From Dehalobacter alkaniphilus (GTDB lineage Bacteria > Bacillota > Desulfitobacteriia > Desulfitobacteriales > Syntrophobotulaceae), in NCBI GenBank assembly GCA_040500365.1, contig CP148031.1, positions 62,001 through 126,000 on the forward strand: a stretch of 64,000 nucleotides of DNA, in the 5' to 3' direction. Below the pieces are notes generated by a model that saw only the letters and a list, made by a program, of their open reading frames with translations, had not been told where the DNA came from and searched no databases. Shown piece after piece: positions 24,277 to 33,670 of the stretch; within the stretch, counting starts at the first letter, position 1, and the number at the start of each line of letters is the position of its first letter. A program made the position numbers and the translations under genes.

Positions 24277-25694
24277 TGTAACCACCTCTTTATCTTGTCA
24301 GCATTTCCCCTTCCTTTTGCGATCAGCCTTTTGGCCAGCTTTTTTGTTATTGGCTTAAAAGTCATGTTTCCGTTACTGTCGCGTTTAAAAATGTCTTTAA
24401 TGACGATGTTATCGTTATCGTCTAAATCGATTTCAGCAATTTGGGTAATTTCAATTTTTCTATCGATGTTACTTAATTGAATGATGATATCTACTGCTGT
24501 CGCTATTTCACTGTTGATAACCTTATCCGATACATTGGATAAGGCCTGTACTTTTGTCCTGAGCTCTTGGCAGCATGACTCGGCATCATAGGTATGAATT
24601 GAGGCCATGGTGTTGGCATGCCCTGACCGCATGGCCCGTAAAGTATACATGGCTTCAATTGGATACCGTATTTCTCCGACCAGGATAACATCCGGGTCCA
24701 TGCGCATAATCTGAGGATAGATTTCTTCAACGCCAATGGGGTTGTATTTGGTGTCTCTTTCCAGCATCTCAACGACTTCAAGTTTTGGATAATACTTCAG
24801 CAGCTGAAGTTCCGGACCGTTTTCGACTGTTATAATTCTTAAGCCGCTTTCAGGATCACCAACACCGTTATCTTCAGGGATCAATTCCTGTAATATCCCG
24901 GCTAACGTCCTGATTAAAGTTGTTTTCCCCGTATGCGTTCCTCCGCTTACGATGATAGTCGCCCCGGCTTTTACTGCGTCATAAAGAAAATCCAGCTGTC
25001 TGTAAGAATGGCCGGTATCATCATTTTGCCCTTCGAAAAAATCATCCTGATCACTTAAGGAAACTCCGGGTTCAGCCGTTTTTAATGTGCCGATACGCTC
25101 TAGTTCCTCCATGGTAAAGTTCTTATCCCGAAACCTGCGGATATTGATGGTTATCCCATGGCTGGGAACGATTGAGCTTTTGTTGATGACCACTCTGCTT
25201 CGGTCAGGGAGCCAGGCATTATCTACCATGGGGCTGCCCTCGTTTGCTTCGGAGTGGCAGGTAAGCAGGATTTTTTCTGCAATTTTTTCTAAATGCTGAT
25301 AATCTTTAAATTGAATATTCATGGCTTGGTAGCGAATACCGGTTTTCTTATAGGTAACTTTATCTATGCCGTTTACACATATTTCAGTAATGTCGGGGTT
25401 AAGGTAGATTAGATCATGCAAAATATCGTAACCGACGATGTATTTATATACTTCCCAGATAATTTGTTCGATGCCCATATTCGGGATTTCAACTTTGTTG
25501 GTAAAAAGAATTTCCTTCATTACTTCTTTTATTTTTTCTTGGGCTTCAGAATTTCCATAGATGGCGTCGCTTAGCAATTTAGCATGTTTTTCCGCCAATT
25601 CTGTTTGGATGATGCTTATTGCTTTAAATAGCAATTTTCTATCGTCTTCAGAACTTATATACTCTTTGGCAGCCTGGGCTAGACTGACTCTCAT
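24273..25694 (-). CDS. tadA: Tad secretion ATPase TadA/CpaF
   Basis: A 473-residue type II/IV secretion ATPase. Walker A (SGGTHTGKTTL) is at about residue 248. An Asp box region (LRIITVENGPELQL), Walker B (DVILVGEIRYPIEAM) and the His box (SGHANTMASIHT) follow. It drives assembly of the mini-pilins. It overlaps the tadZ stop by four bases. Confidence 0.93.
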   Translation of the reverse strand: MRVSLAQAAKEYISSEDDRKLLFKAISIIQTELAEKHAKLLSDAIYGNSEAQEKIKEVMKEILFTNKVEIPNMGIEQIIWEVYKYIVGYDILHDLIYLNPDITEICVNGIDKVTYKKTGIRYQAMNIQFKDYQHLEKIAEKILLTCHSEANEGSPMVDNAWLPDRSRVVINKSSIVPSHGITINIRRFRDKNFTMEELERIGTLKTAEPGVSLSDQDDFFEGQNDDTGHSYRQLDFLYDAVKAGATIIVSGGTHTGKTTLIRTLAGILQELIPEDNGVGDPESGLRIITVENGPELQLLKYYPKLEVVEMLERDTKYNPIGVEEIYPQIMRMDPDVILVGEIRYPIEAMYTLRAMRSGHANTMASIHTYDAESCCQELRTKVQALSNVSDKVINSEIATAVDIIIQLSNIDRKIEITQIAEIDLDDNDNIVIKDIFKRDSNGNMTFKPITKKLAKRLIAKGRGNADKIKRWLQ

Positions 25695-26545
25695 ATACTA
25701 TCACTGTCCTTTTTATTACTAAATGAAAAGAGCCTAAATCTTTTGGCCCCCTTCTTTTTAAATGGGATCTTTTTATGCAGCTTTAATAATGCTTCCTTTA
25801 CATGATCTGCAATTTCGCGATATTTCAATAGGGAATCCAAGGTAACGGTAAGGTTATCATATTTAACCTTTGATATCGCCGGTATGGTTCCAAGCAAAGG
25901 CAAGCCCAAATTATTCTCGATTTTTACTTTTGTGTACATGGCTTTATCCGAATATTGATTGATTAGTAAGTGAAATTTATTGATTCCGACCTGTCTGACA
26001 TACAAATTGTTCAGCCACTTTGCTGTATTTTCGATAACATTTCTGTTTTGGTCTACCACAACAATAACATCGGTCGCCATTTTCAAAGCAATATCTGTGG
26101 GAATGATGAGTGTATCGCTTTGGACATCAATAAAAAGAACATCCACAATCTCGGACAGTTCGAAAATAATCGTTTTGGCCTGGTTAGGACCAAGTTTTTC
26201 TATCAGTTCGGGATGCTTTGTTAGGCCTGTCCAGTAAAGAAGGTTAGGGATATCTTCAGTCCTGAAGGCATTTTCTTCTAAGATATCTTTATACGAGAAA
26301 TTATCTTGCCAGGATTTCAAAACAAGTTTGATCGTACTTTCTTGATCTTCAGTATCCAAAAATAAATGGATACTGGGAGTTATTACCGCAAAATCCAATA
26401 GCCCGACTTTTAGGTCAGCTATTTTGGCCAAGGTTTGGGCGAAAGTTAAAGCCATGGTTGTTTTTCCAACAGAACCAACACCCCAAAAGGTAACGATTTT
26501 TTTATAACCAATCTCTGTTAATTGCAGCTCGTTATTTCTTATCAT
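25691..26545 (-). CDS. TadZ/CpaE-like MinD-family ATPase
   Basis: A 284-residue P-loop ATPase with a deviant Walker A (WGVGSVGKTTMAL at about residues 21-33) and an Asp-rich switch region (LLDFAVITPSIHLFL). The LFIDVQSDTL strand is typical of ParA/MinD proteins. In Tad loci this protein (CpaE/TadZ) positions the machine in the cell. No receiver-like N-terminal domain is present, so this is the short form. Confidence 0.85.
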   Translation of the reverse strand: MIRNNELQLTEIGYKKIVTFWGVGSVGKTTMALTFAQTLAKIADLKVGLLDFAVITPSIHLFLDTEDQESTIKLVLKSWQDNFSYKDILEENAFRTEDIPNLLYWTGLTKHPELIEKLGPNQAKTIIFELSEIVDVLFIDVQSDTLIIPTDIALKMATDVIVVVDQNRNVIENTAKWLNNLYVRQVGINKFHLLINQYSDKAMYTKVKIENNLGLPLLGTIPAISKVKYDNLTVTLDSLLKYREIADHVKEALLKLHKKIPFKKKGAKRFRLFSFSNKKDSDSI

Positions 26546-26557
26546 CTTGCGAGCCCC

Positions 26558-27322
26558 CTATTTCTGCATCGCTAATAAAGCAAGGATAAAATCTTTAGAC
26601 ACATTTACATTAGAATCCTCAACAACTTGGTTGATATTATAAAGGTTTACCGAGTCTTTGCTTCTTTTGCCAAGGGAGAGCGTCCCCATTGTCTCTGCCT
26701 GCTTTATGACAAGAAATTGGCGGGGCGTTACTTTGGCAATGATTTCTACTGGGATTCCTTTTGTTTGGTTTCCATTGGAAAGACTTACAGCACTTCCTGC
26801 TTTGGACGGGATATAGGGCGTATCGGCTGAAGTGAGAATGTTACCGGTTGAATCGGCTGTGGCCTCGACAAATAAGTCCGTTAAAATATACCCCGTCATG
26901 GATGTACTCCCTGATACTTTAGGGTCAACACTTATGACTAGATCAACAGTTTGCCCGTATCGGACTAAACCGGCAATTGAACCGTCATAATCCGTCTTGA
27001 AGGCAATCAGCCGGGTATTATTTGCTGAAGCTTTAGGATTTTGTTCGATTTTATCAACTCTAACAGGATCCCCTTCCTTTAACGGCCAATTTAATGCTTT
27101 TCCTATTACCTGATTTTTGTTAGTGGCAACGCTGTCAGGAACACTCTCTCTTGGTACTTTTTTAATAATCAGCTGCTGGTCATAGACAACGGTGTCTTCT
27201 GAAATATCTGAGGCAGCAAAGACAACCGGGATAAGACCTTTTGAATAGTCGATTTGCAAATAGATTCCGATTCCACTCCCTAAAGCCAGGATAGCTCCGA
27301 TAATAAATATAATTCTTCTCAA
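26558..27322 (-). CDS. cpaB: CpaB-like Flp pilus assembly protein (SAF domain)
   Basis: A 254-residue protein with one N-terminal membrane helix (RRIIFIIGAILALGSGIGIYL). A SAF domain follows (VVFAASDISEDTVVYDQQLI, IGKALNWPLKEGDPV), then the RcpC/CpaB region (VRYGQTVDLVISVD). It starts at a TTG (27322) with GGAGTG seven bases upstream. It is the first gene of the pilus run, so the operon promoter should be in 27323-27432; no convincing -35/-10 pair was found there. Confidence 0.85.
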   Translation of the reverse strand: MRRIIFIIGAILALGSGIGIYLQIDYSKGLIPVVFAASDISEDTVVYDQQLIIKKVPRESVPDSVATNKNQVIGKALNWPLKEGDPVRVDKIEQNPKASANNTRLIAFKTDYDGSIAGLVRYGQTVDLVISVDPKVSGSTSMTGYILTDLFVEATADSTGNILTSADTPYIPSKAGSAVSLSNGNQTKGIPVEIIAKVTPRQFLVIKQAETMGTLSLGKRSKDSVNLYNINQVVEDSNVNVSKDFILALLAMQK

Positions 27323-27432
27323 AACTTACACTCCTTCATTATTTCTTACTTGATAAACCGGGAAAAAAGCTCTTTTTGGAGTTAGCTATATACAGCATAG
27401 ATAACTTCTTTGTATTTATATAAAGGGTAAAG

Positions 27433-29331
27433 CTATTCAAAAAAATTAGGTCTGCCAATCAGATAATAGCTTGATGAGCTGGAACCGAATACACCGGTTA
27501 TCCCTACATTGTTTTGGCCAGCATTACAATTGGCAATTAACAAATTTCCGTTTTTCTTGCCCACAACAATGCCCACATGGCTTAAATCAGAATAAAACGC
27601 GAGATCCCCCGGCTGCGCGCTGCTCCAATTTACCGGCGTACAGGAGGCATATTGGTTTGAAGTACCGGTTCCTATTATCTCCACCACATCTGCATTTTCT
27701 GCCGCATTGACGAATACCCACGCCACATATCCGGAGCAGTCCAATCCGTAAGGCCGTACGGTTCCGGTTGTGGAGCTGCCTTCGTCGGTTACTTTTGTGG
27801 GTGTTCCCCACCGGCTGTCCCAACCGATGACGGTAGATTTGCCTCCCCAAAAGTAATTTACCTTACCGACAAGGGAATAGGCGACCAGCACCGCTTTTTT
27901 CCGTTGTTCGTCCAAATCCGGCGGCAGGTTGTTCATAATAGCTGCAATTTCCTTCGGAGAAAGGGTTATATCCGCATAACTACCTATAAGCATTAAAAAC
28001 AGCTGCTTATATTTATCCTGCATCAACTCATTCAACATCCCAATTTGTTGCGGATTGAAATGGTATTGGGCGATCATGTCCGAATAAGATTTTACGGTCA
28101 CACGGATATGCAAAACAGTCTCGGTATCGGTCGTTTTTCCGTCCGTGTGCTCAATCGTTTCCAGCCAGTAGTCGATTTTATTCATATCCCAAAAGATGTC
28201 CCGCAGGATTTCCACTTTTGTATCGTCAAGGGTGGCAACTTCTGTGCCTTTTTCCGGATCGGCGGTCACTTTCACCGCGTACACCGCCAGAATGTCCCGC
28301 CAGTTGCTGACCATGGTACTGCTGCCGTTATTGGACAAATCCAGCGTGTCATAGGGATTTTCATTCTCTATTTGCTCGATTTTTGCCGTGAATTCCCCGT
28401 TTAACCGGTTGACGGCCTCCGTCATAACCGGCGTATTTTTACCGGTGTCTTCATTGGAAAAGAAAACTCCGAATACTGACCCTGACATAAGCCCTACTAG
28501 GCATACCAGTAAGATGATAGCAACCGCCGCCCAACCTCCAGCGGTAATCATCGCGATCAGGCTCTTCAATGCTGCACTAATCGTTTTAATAGTGGCCAGC
28601 ATTGCTTTTGTCGCCGCTTTTGCTGAGACAGCCGCCGCTCTTGCTGCGTTCCGTGCTGTCTGTGCTATTTTTTTGGCGGTTTTGACGGTGTTTTGGGCTG
28701 CTGAGCCTGAGGTCTTAATGGCTGTCTTAGCACTGCGTTCGATGGTCTTAACTCTTCTTTGCGCCGTTTTTACCGTGCCTTTAGCCGCTTGCTTTACGGT
28801 TATACTACTCTCTCTGGCAGATTGTTTGATCCTGCGACCTGTTTGGCCGTGAATTTTGCCGACCTGCAATGCTGCTTTTTCTGTGGGTTGAAAAATTGAA
28901 TTTTGGAAGGTCTGAGCAGCTTTTCTTTCAGCTGTTTGCTTTGTCGTTAAAGTTGCTTTACCCTGAACATATCTCTGTTTTGATCTTGGAACTTTAGCGC
29001 CGGGATAGGAGGTACGGCCCGACTGATTCCCGCTAGTAATAGTATTTGAAGTACCCGTCCCGCCTGCCCGCCGTTCCTTCATTTTCCACACCGCATTTTT
29101 GCCGTGTTTTCCCACGGTTAGCGCTTTTTGAGCAACTGTTTCCGTACCGTCTTTCACTCCACTTACTGCTTTATCCACATAGTTACTGTCTTTGTTATGT
29201 CCGTTTTGTTCCGCTTGCTCTTTTGTACGGATATAGGCGTTTTTCATCCTGTGCGATACATCCGAAGCCTTATCCAACACCTTAATATCTTTAAGCGTTG
29301 ATTTTGTCCTTATTTCTTTCATTACCATCAT
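27433..29331 (-). CDS. Conjugation NlpC/P60 peptidoglycan hydrolase
   Basis: A 632-residue protein. Residues 1-260 are a long Lys/Ala/Thr-rich, probably helical and cytoplasmic region (repeated VKTAKK, AARAAAVSAKAATKA). Residues about 262-300 form a membrane span (AVAIILLVCLVGLMSG), and a middle domain follows. The last 150 residues are an NlpC/P60 endopeptidase with catalytic Cys in GLDCSGYVAW and His in LSHVGIVVG. It opens the cell wall for the mating channel, like the CwlT/Orf14 proteins of Tn916, but the separate lysozyme domain of CwlT is not obvious. The start has three close ATG codons. Confidence 0.87.
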   Translation of the reverse strand: MMVMKEIRTKSTLKDIKVLDKASDVSHRMKNAYIRTKEQAEQNGHNKDSNYVDKAVSGVKDGTETVAQKALTVGKHGKNAVWKMKERRAGGTGTSNTITSGNQSGRTSYPGAKVPRSKQRYVQGKATLTTKQTAERKAAQTFQNSIFQPTEKAALQVGKIHGQTGRRIKQSARESSITVKQAAKGTVKTAQRRVKTIERSAKTAIKTSGSAAQNTVKTAKKIAQTARNAARAAAVSAKAATKAMLATIKTISAALKSLIAMITAGGWAAVAIILLVCLVGLMSGSVFGVFFSNEDTGKNTPVMTEAVNRLNGEFTAKIEQIENENPYDTLDLSNNGSSTMVSNWRDILAVYAVKVTADPEKGTEVATLDDTKVEILRDIFWDMNKIDYWLETIEHTDGKTTDTETVLHIRVTVKSYSDMIAQYHFNPQQIGMLNELMQDKYKQLFLMLIGSYADITLSPKEIAAIMNNLPPDLDEQRKKAVLVAYSLVGKVNYFWGGKSTVIGWDSRWGTPTKVTDEGSSTTGTVRPYGLDCSGYVAWVFVNAAENADVVEIIGTGTSNQYASCTPVNWSSAQPGDLAFYSDLSHVGIVVGKKNGNLLIANCNAGQNNVGITGVFGSSSSSYYLIGRPNFFE

Positions 29332-29367
29332 CGCCTTCCCCGGTTGGACTCAATCTATCTGAAAGGT

Positions 29368-29775
29368 TTACAGTTCCTTTGCAGAGAGCTGCAGGGCCGG
29401 ACGCTCCGGACTCCGGCAATACTCGGGATAACGCAGCCGGATAGCTTCGAAAAAGTACGGCGCAAAACGGCAGTCAAATAATTCATACGGCGTGGAGTAC
29501 CTCTCTTTTCCCTCCTCTGTCCACCTGTTCCAAAGGTTAAAAGCCAAGCGGCACAGACGGATGGTTCCTCCCGTCTGCCAGGCGGCACCAAGGTTTTGCG
29601 GCTTAATGCACTTCTCTTTAAAATCAAACAAGGAACGGATATGGTCTCTTGTTTCCTTACTAATCCCCATCGTATAGAAAAATGCCCTGTGATACACGTC
29701 AGTATTACCTGCTGCATCGAGCATATTGTAATAAAAGGCCTCATGCTCTTTACTTACAAACCGGATATTTTTCAT
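29368..29775 (-). CDS. DUF6075-like element protein
   Basis: A 135-residue soluble protein (NIRFVSKEHEAFYYNML, VYHRAFFYTMGISKETRDHI, TGGTIRLCRLAFNLWN). It resembles small proteins (DUF6075) found beside virB4 in conjugative elements of Clostridia. Function unknown. It sits between the NlpC/P60 and VirB4 genes. Confidence 0.6.
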   Translation of the reverse strand: MKNIRFVSKEHEAFYYNMLDAAGNTDVYHRAFFYTMGISKETRDHIRSLFDFKEKCIKPQNLGAAWQTGGTIRLCRLAFNLWNRWTEEGKERYSTPYELFDCRFAPYFFEAIRLRYPEYCRSPERPALQLSAKEL

Positions 29776-29846
29776 CGAATTTTCTCCTTATAATATGATG
29801 AAAAAGCCGTCATTACGTACCGGCTTTCCCCAATGAATATATAGGA

Positions 29847-32183
29847 TTAAATTTCAGCCTGTTCGCCAGGTTTTGTGGTCATCAGGCGATAGAGCCTGGT
29901 GTTGCGCGGAAATTGATCGGCAAAGGGGACAAGGGAACTTCCCACCTTAATCAACCCGTTCCCCGCGTCCACGTTGGTGATGTAGCTGAGTTGAAGGTCA
30001 GAAATGTTCAAAAGCCTGGCCAGCTCCATTCTGTCGGTGCTGGCCTGATTGAGCATGACGATAAATTCACTGTTGGCCAGCATGGTTCTGGCCGTGTGAC
30101 TCTGCAGCAAATCATCAACATTTTGGGTAATGCCTGTGCAGAACGCCCCGTACTTTCGGACGCGCTTCCACAGGGTAAAAAGGAAATTGGCCGAATACTC
30201 ATGCTGAAACATTAGATAAATTTCATCAATAATTATGAAAGTATTTTTGCCCTTAGCCCGGTTCCGGGTAATCCGGTTCAGGATGCTATCCAGCACCACC
30301 AACATACCGATGGGCAAAAGCTGCTTGCCCAAGTCCAGAATGTCATAGCAAATCAGGCGGTTGTTGACATCCACATTGGTCGGTTTGGCGAAAGTGTTCA
30401 GGCTGCCGCTGGTGAACAGCTCAATAGCTAAGGCAATTTCCTGCGCTTCCGGTTCATCCTGTTTTAAAAGCTCCGCATGAAAATCCTGCAAGGTGGGCGT
30501 TATCCCCTGAAAGTTGCTTTGCAGATACTTCCGGTAAACACTTGCGGTGCAGCGATCGATCAGGGACTTTTGTTTGGCCCCCAGGTTTTGGCCGCCGATC
30601 AACTGCTCACATAAGGAAAGGACAAATTCGGATTTTAGGATGACCGGATTAGACCCGTCGCCGTAATCGCGGTTCATGTCCATGGCATTGATATGGTTCG
30701 GTGAAGTTGCGGAAATATGAATGATCTCACCGCTCAAGGCTTTGACAAGGGAAGAATATTCTCGCTCCGGGTCGATCAGTATTATGTCGTCATCGCTGGA
30801 CAGGATCTGGTTGACAATCTCCCGCTTGGCTGTAAAGCTTTTGCCGGAACCGGATACGCCCAGAATGAAGCTGTTACCGTTTAAGAGCAGCTTGCGGTTG
30901 GCGATTATCATGTTCTTGGATATGACATTCTGGCCATAATAGATGCCGCCGCTGTGGGCAATTTCCTGCGCCCGGAAAGGAATAAACACCGCCGTACTCT
31001 CGGTGGTTAGCGTCCGGATAGCTTCGATTTTTCTTAGCCCATAGGGCAGTGCCGTATTTAATCCGTCCATCTGCTGGAATGTCAGGGTGGAAAACTGGCA
31101 GAGATGCTTCCGCGCAGTGGTCAGCAAGGTTTCGGTATCGCTGTCCAGCTGCTCCTTGCTGTCCGCAACATGCACCATGGTCAGCACCGCAAACATCATC
31201 CGCTGGTCGCGGGTGGTCAGGTCGTCGAGGAATTCCTTACTTTCTTTGCGTTGCTGTTCCATGTCGTAGGGTACAACGGCGGAAAAGTTATTGTTCTGGT
31301 TTTGCCGTCTCTGCCAGTTTGTGATGTTGGTTTCCACCCCAAGCAGTCTGTTTTCTACCTCCCGTACCGCTTCATCCGTGGGGATGGGGATAATATCCAA
31401 CGACAACATCATGCTGCGGTTAAAATCGCAGAGTTCGGATATCATGCTGTCTTTGATATAGCTGGCGTATTCCCTTAAGAAAATGACGCGCCCGTACTTG
31501 TTTCCCATGCGGAAGTGGTCTTTTGCAAATTCAAAGGTGTCTGGAGAAATATAATCCTTGAAGTCGTGCCCCTTTTGCATTGTTTCGGATAGATCGAACC
31601 GGAAATCCGTTTCTTCGCCGGGACGGAAAAAATCATGCAGGATGCGCAGGCGGTCCATAGTATCCAGTTCCACGCACTTGGAGCCAAGGTGGGAAAAGTG
31701 GGTGATCAGGTCGGCTCCGATGCGAGAGAAGTAGTTCCGTGCTTCCTCAATATTCTTTTTCAGCACCGATACGGTTACATATTTATCTTGGACAATCCCG
31801 TTAGCTCCGGTGGCTTTGTCCAAAAGCATCCGGTTGTATTCCCCACGGTAATCGTCCAGCCCGTCCCCCTTGAGCGGGATGAGAATAGAGCTTTCAAAGT
31901 CCGTTTTGTTCAAGCGGCGGTTGTTGATAGTGATTTTGGTGGTCGCTCCGCTGTCCAAGGAATTGAGCAGCTCCGAATAAGACAGGAACATTGCTTCCTT
32001 GTCTTCTTTGGAGGCCACCGCGTAATTAATATCTGTAAAACGAAAGGACTTGGAAAATTTGTTGCCCACCTTAAAAATCCCGTCCGGCCAGACAGCCTTG
32101 ATAGGAATAGTCTGCTGGACACCTTTGGGGACAACAAACTTCTCCTTATCCTGCTTCACAATTTTCTGCAGGGTTTTAATCAT
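29847..32183 (-). CDS. virB4: VirB4/TraE conjugation ATPase
   Basis: A 778-residue ATPase with Walker A (GVSGSGKSF) at about residue 441 and Walker B (FIIIDEIYLMF) at about residue 650, plus a conserved NSEFIVMLNQ near the end. It powers assembly and transport of the mating channel. Its start overlaps the PrgI stop by eight bases. Confidence 0.94.
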   Translation of the reverse strand: MIKTLQKIVKQDKEKFVVPKGVQQTIPIKAVWPDGIFKVGNKFSKSFRFTDINYAVASKEDKEAMFLSYSELLNSLDSGATTKITINNRRLNKTDFESSILIPLKGDGLDDYRGEYNRMLLDKATGANGIVQDKYVTVSVLKKNIEEARNYFSRIGADLITHFSHLGSKCVELDTMDRLRILHDFFRPGEETDFRFDLSETMQKGHDFKDYISPDTFEFAKDHFRMGNKYGRVIFLREYASYIKDSMISELCDFNRSMMLSLDIIPIPTDEAVREVENRLLGVETNITNWQRRQNQNNNFSAVVPYDMEQQRKESKEFLDDLTTRDQRMMFAVLTMVHVADSKEQLDSDTETLLTTARKHLCQFSTLTFQQMDGLNTALPYGLRKIEAIRTLTTESTAVFIPFRAQEIAHSGGIYYGQNVISKNMIIANRKLLLNGNSFILGVSGSGKSFTAKREIVNQILSSDDDIILIDPEREYSSLVKALSGEIIHISATSPNHINAMDMNRDYGDGSNPVILKSEFVLSLCEQLIGGQNLGAKQKSLIDRCTASVYRKYLQSNFQGITPTLQDFHAELLKQDEPEAQEIALAIELFTSGSLNTFAKPTNVDVNNRLICYDILDLGKQLLPIGMLVVLDSILNRITRNRAKGKNTFIIIDEIYLMFQHEYSANFLFTLWKRVRKYGAFCTGITQNVDDLLQSHTARTMLANSEFIVMLNQASTDRMELARLLNISDLQLSYITNVDAGNGLIKVGSSLVPFADQFPRNTRLYRLMTTKPGEQAEI

Positions 32184-32541
32184 GTCGTTTCCATTCCTCC
32201 TTTTCCTTGTTTTGAATGCTCTGCTTCAACGCTTCGAAATATACGTTTGTCGGATAAAACATCAGTTTTTTGGGCAGAATAAACTCCGATTTGAGATACG
32301 CCCAGAAAAACTGTTCCGCTGTCATGCCGTGATAACGGATAAACCCCATGACGGCAAAGGGAAACGCGCCCAAAATGCACACCCAACTCACTGTTTCCGT
32401 GCCTAAGACATTCCGCAGGCCGAAGTAGATGCCGACGGCAACGCCAATAGCTAGGAGAGAAAAAACAAACTGCCGCATGGACAGTCCAAAGAACAAGCTT
32501 TCTGTGTAATCCCGGATTTCCCGGTTGATTTTAACTTCCAA
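32176..32541 (-). CDS. PrgI-family conjugation membrane protein
   Basis: A 121-residue protein with two adjacent membrane helices (FVFSLLAIGVAVGIYFGL and WVCILGAFPFAVMGFI) after a basic N-terminus, and a charged C-terminal tail. This is the PrgI family (VirB3-like), always next to the VirB4 ATPase in Gram-positive elements, as here. Confidence 0.9.
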   Translation of the reverse strand: MEVKINREIRDYTESLFFGLSMRQFVFSLLAIGVAVGIYFGLRNVLGTETVSWVCILGAFPFAVMGFIRYHGMTAEQFFWAYLKSEFILPKKLMFYPTNVYFEALKQSIQNKEKEEWKRHD

Positions 32542-32599
32542 AGTGCATCTACCTCCGTAAAAAAACAGCGCCCCTCAACGAAGCGCCATCAAGAATTTT

Positions 32600-32797
32600 T
32601 TACCGTTCCTGCCGGTTTTTTTTATGCTTTTCTTTTTCGATTTGGATCTTGACCACCAATTCGTCAACCTTACGGTTCTGTTCCATAAATTCCTCATCCT
32701 GTATAAGGCGAATACCGTTTTTCAAGGCTTTATTACCAAGTCTGTTGAGTTTTTTCTTCTCTCTTTCAAACTCGTCATAGAGAGACCCCTTTTTCAT
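32600..32797 (-). CDS. Small charged element protein (65 residues)
   Basis: A Lys/Glu-rich, probably coiled-coil protein (LYDEFEREKKKLNRLGNKAL, VDELVVKIQIEKEKHKKN). I do not know a family. It precedes PrgI on the same strand and ends, as several element genes do, with the residues QER. Confidence 0.5.
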   Translation of the reverse strand: MKKGSLYDEFEREKKKLNRLGNKALKNGIRLIQDEEFMEQNRKVDELVVKIQIEKEKHKKNRQER

Positions 32798-32933
32798 TCT
32801 CTAATCTCCTTTGTCTGATTTTAAGCCGGATGACAATGATGTTCTTCATCATCCTCATAATGCAGCTTGATGCGTTTACGTACCATGAAACAACAGATTC
32901 CTTATCTCATCTTTTAGAAGGGCTCCTTTCGGT

Positions 32934-32982
32934 TTTTACTGCGAATATCGACTTATTTTTTTATTTTACTGCGATTATCGCA
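32934..32982. promoter_or_regulatory. Operator repeats upstream of the plus-strand Xre gene
   Basis: TTTTACTGCGAATATCG at 32934-32950 is repeated as TTTTACTGCGATTATCG at 32964-32980, exactly 30 bases apart, which is close to three helical turns. The second copy contains the palindrome TGCGATTATCGCA (32970-32982). The small Xre regulator that follows is the likely binder. Confidence 0.6.
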
Positions 32983-33036
32983 TTAAAACCATTGTCCACT
33001 CACATAAAATTGAGAAGAATAGTGAGGTGCAAAGGT

Positions 33037-33291
33037 ATGAAACCACGACAGAACCAGCCCGGCAATAAAAACATGATTGGAGCCAAGGTTGTTGCCCTTC
33101 GGAAAGCAAAGAAAATAAAGCAGAGAGATTTTTTGGCGAAACTGCAAACCGTGGGCTTGGATATCAGCGCGACAAGTCTTTCACGTCTTGAAGGGCAATA
33201 CCGTCTTGTTCAGGATTATGAGATCGTTGCGATTGCGAAAGCATTGGATATTTCTATTGAAGATTTGTTGGGGATAAGAGGGAGTGATTAA
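33037..33291 (+). CDS. Xre-family HTH regulator of the element
   Basis: An 84-residue single-domain HTH protein (IGAKVVALRKAKKIKQRDFL, LSRLEGQYRLVQDYEIVAIA). It is one of only two genes on the plus strand within the element. The ATG at 33037 has GTGAGGTGCAAAGG upstream. Repeats 55-100 bases upstream are probable autoregulatory sites; it may also control the divergent PrgI-VirB4 genes. Confidence 0.82.
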   Translation: MKPRQNQPGNKNMIGAKVVALRKAKKIKQRDFLAKLQTVGLDISATSLSRLEGQYRLVQDYEIVAIAKALDISIEDLLGIRGSD

Positions 33292-33380
33292 TAAGGGTAC
33301 GCCGCTAAAATAGTCCGTGCACAGCCTTCCATTTCCTTCCTTGATACGCGATAATAGGGATAGGAAAGGAGGGTTTGTTT

Positions 33381-33659
33381 GTGTTGTATACATCCATTTT
33401 CTTATTTTTACTGATGCTGGCTCTAAACTTCATCTTTAAGATTGCGTCGGTTTTTCGCTTGGGAGTGCCGTTGCTTTATGTTCTTTTGGTGGGCGCTTTG
33501 TTCCCAAACTTTGTACAGGAACATGAAATGCTGACAACCCTAATCTTTTTAGCTCTGCTTGGCCTTGTGGCCCTGAGTTGGGTTGGGGCTATCCGCCGAA
33601 AAATCCGGCGCAGGCGGGAGCAGAAGGAAAACCAATATTATGAGGACATAAACATCTGA
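33381..33659 (+). CDS. Small membrane protein of the element
   Basis: A 92-residue protein with three hydrophobic stretches (SIFLFLLMLALNFIF, GVPLLYVLLVGALF, LIFLALLGLVALSWV) and a very basic tail (RRKIRRRREQK). The GTG at 33381 stands seven bases after AAAGGAGGG. It follows the plus-strand Xre gene. Function unknown; entry exclusion or immunity to transfer are possibilities without evidence. Confidence 0.55.
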   Translation: MLYTSIFLFLLMLALNFIFKIASVFRLGVPLLYVLLVGALFPNFVQEHEMLTTLIFLALLGLVALSWVGAIRRKIRRRREQKENQYYEDINI

Positions 33660-33670
33660 GAGTATTAAAT

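Noticed and set aside
28045..28852. Long plus-strand frames opposite the NlpC/P60 gene
   Set aside because: They are antisense shadows of a well-supported gene with high third-position G/C; no ribosome sites.
33381..33659. Phage holin as identity of the small membrane protein
   Set aside because: The three-span layout fits loosely, but no phage genes are nearby and there is no specific motif.
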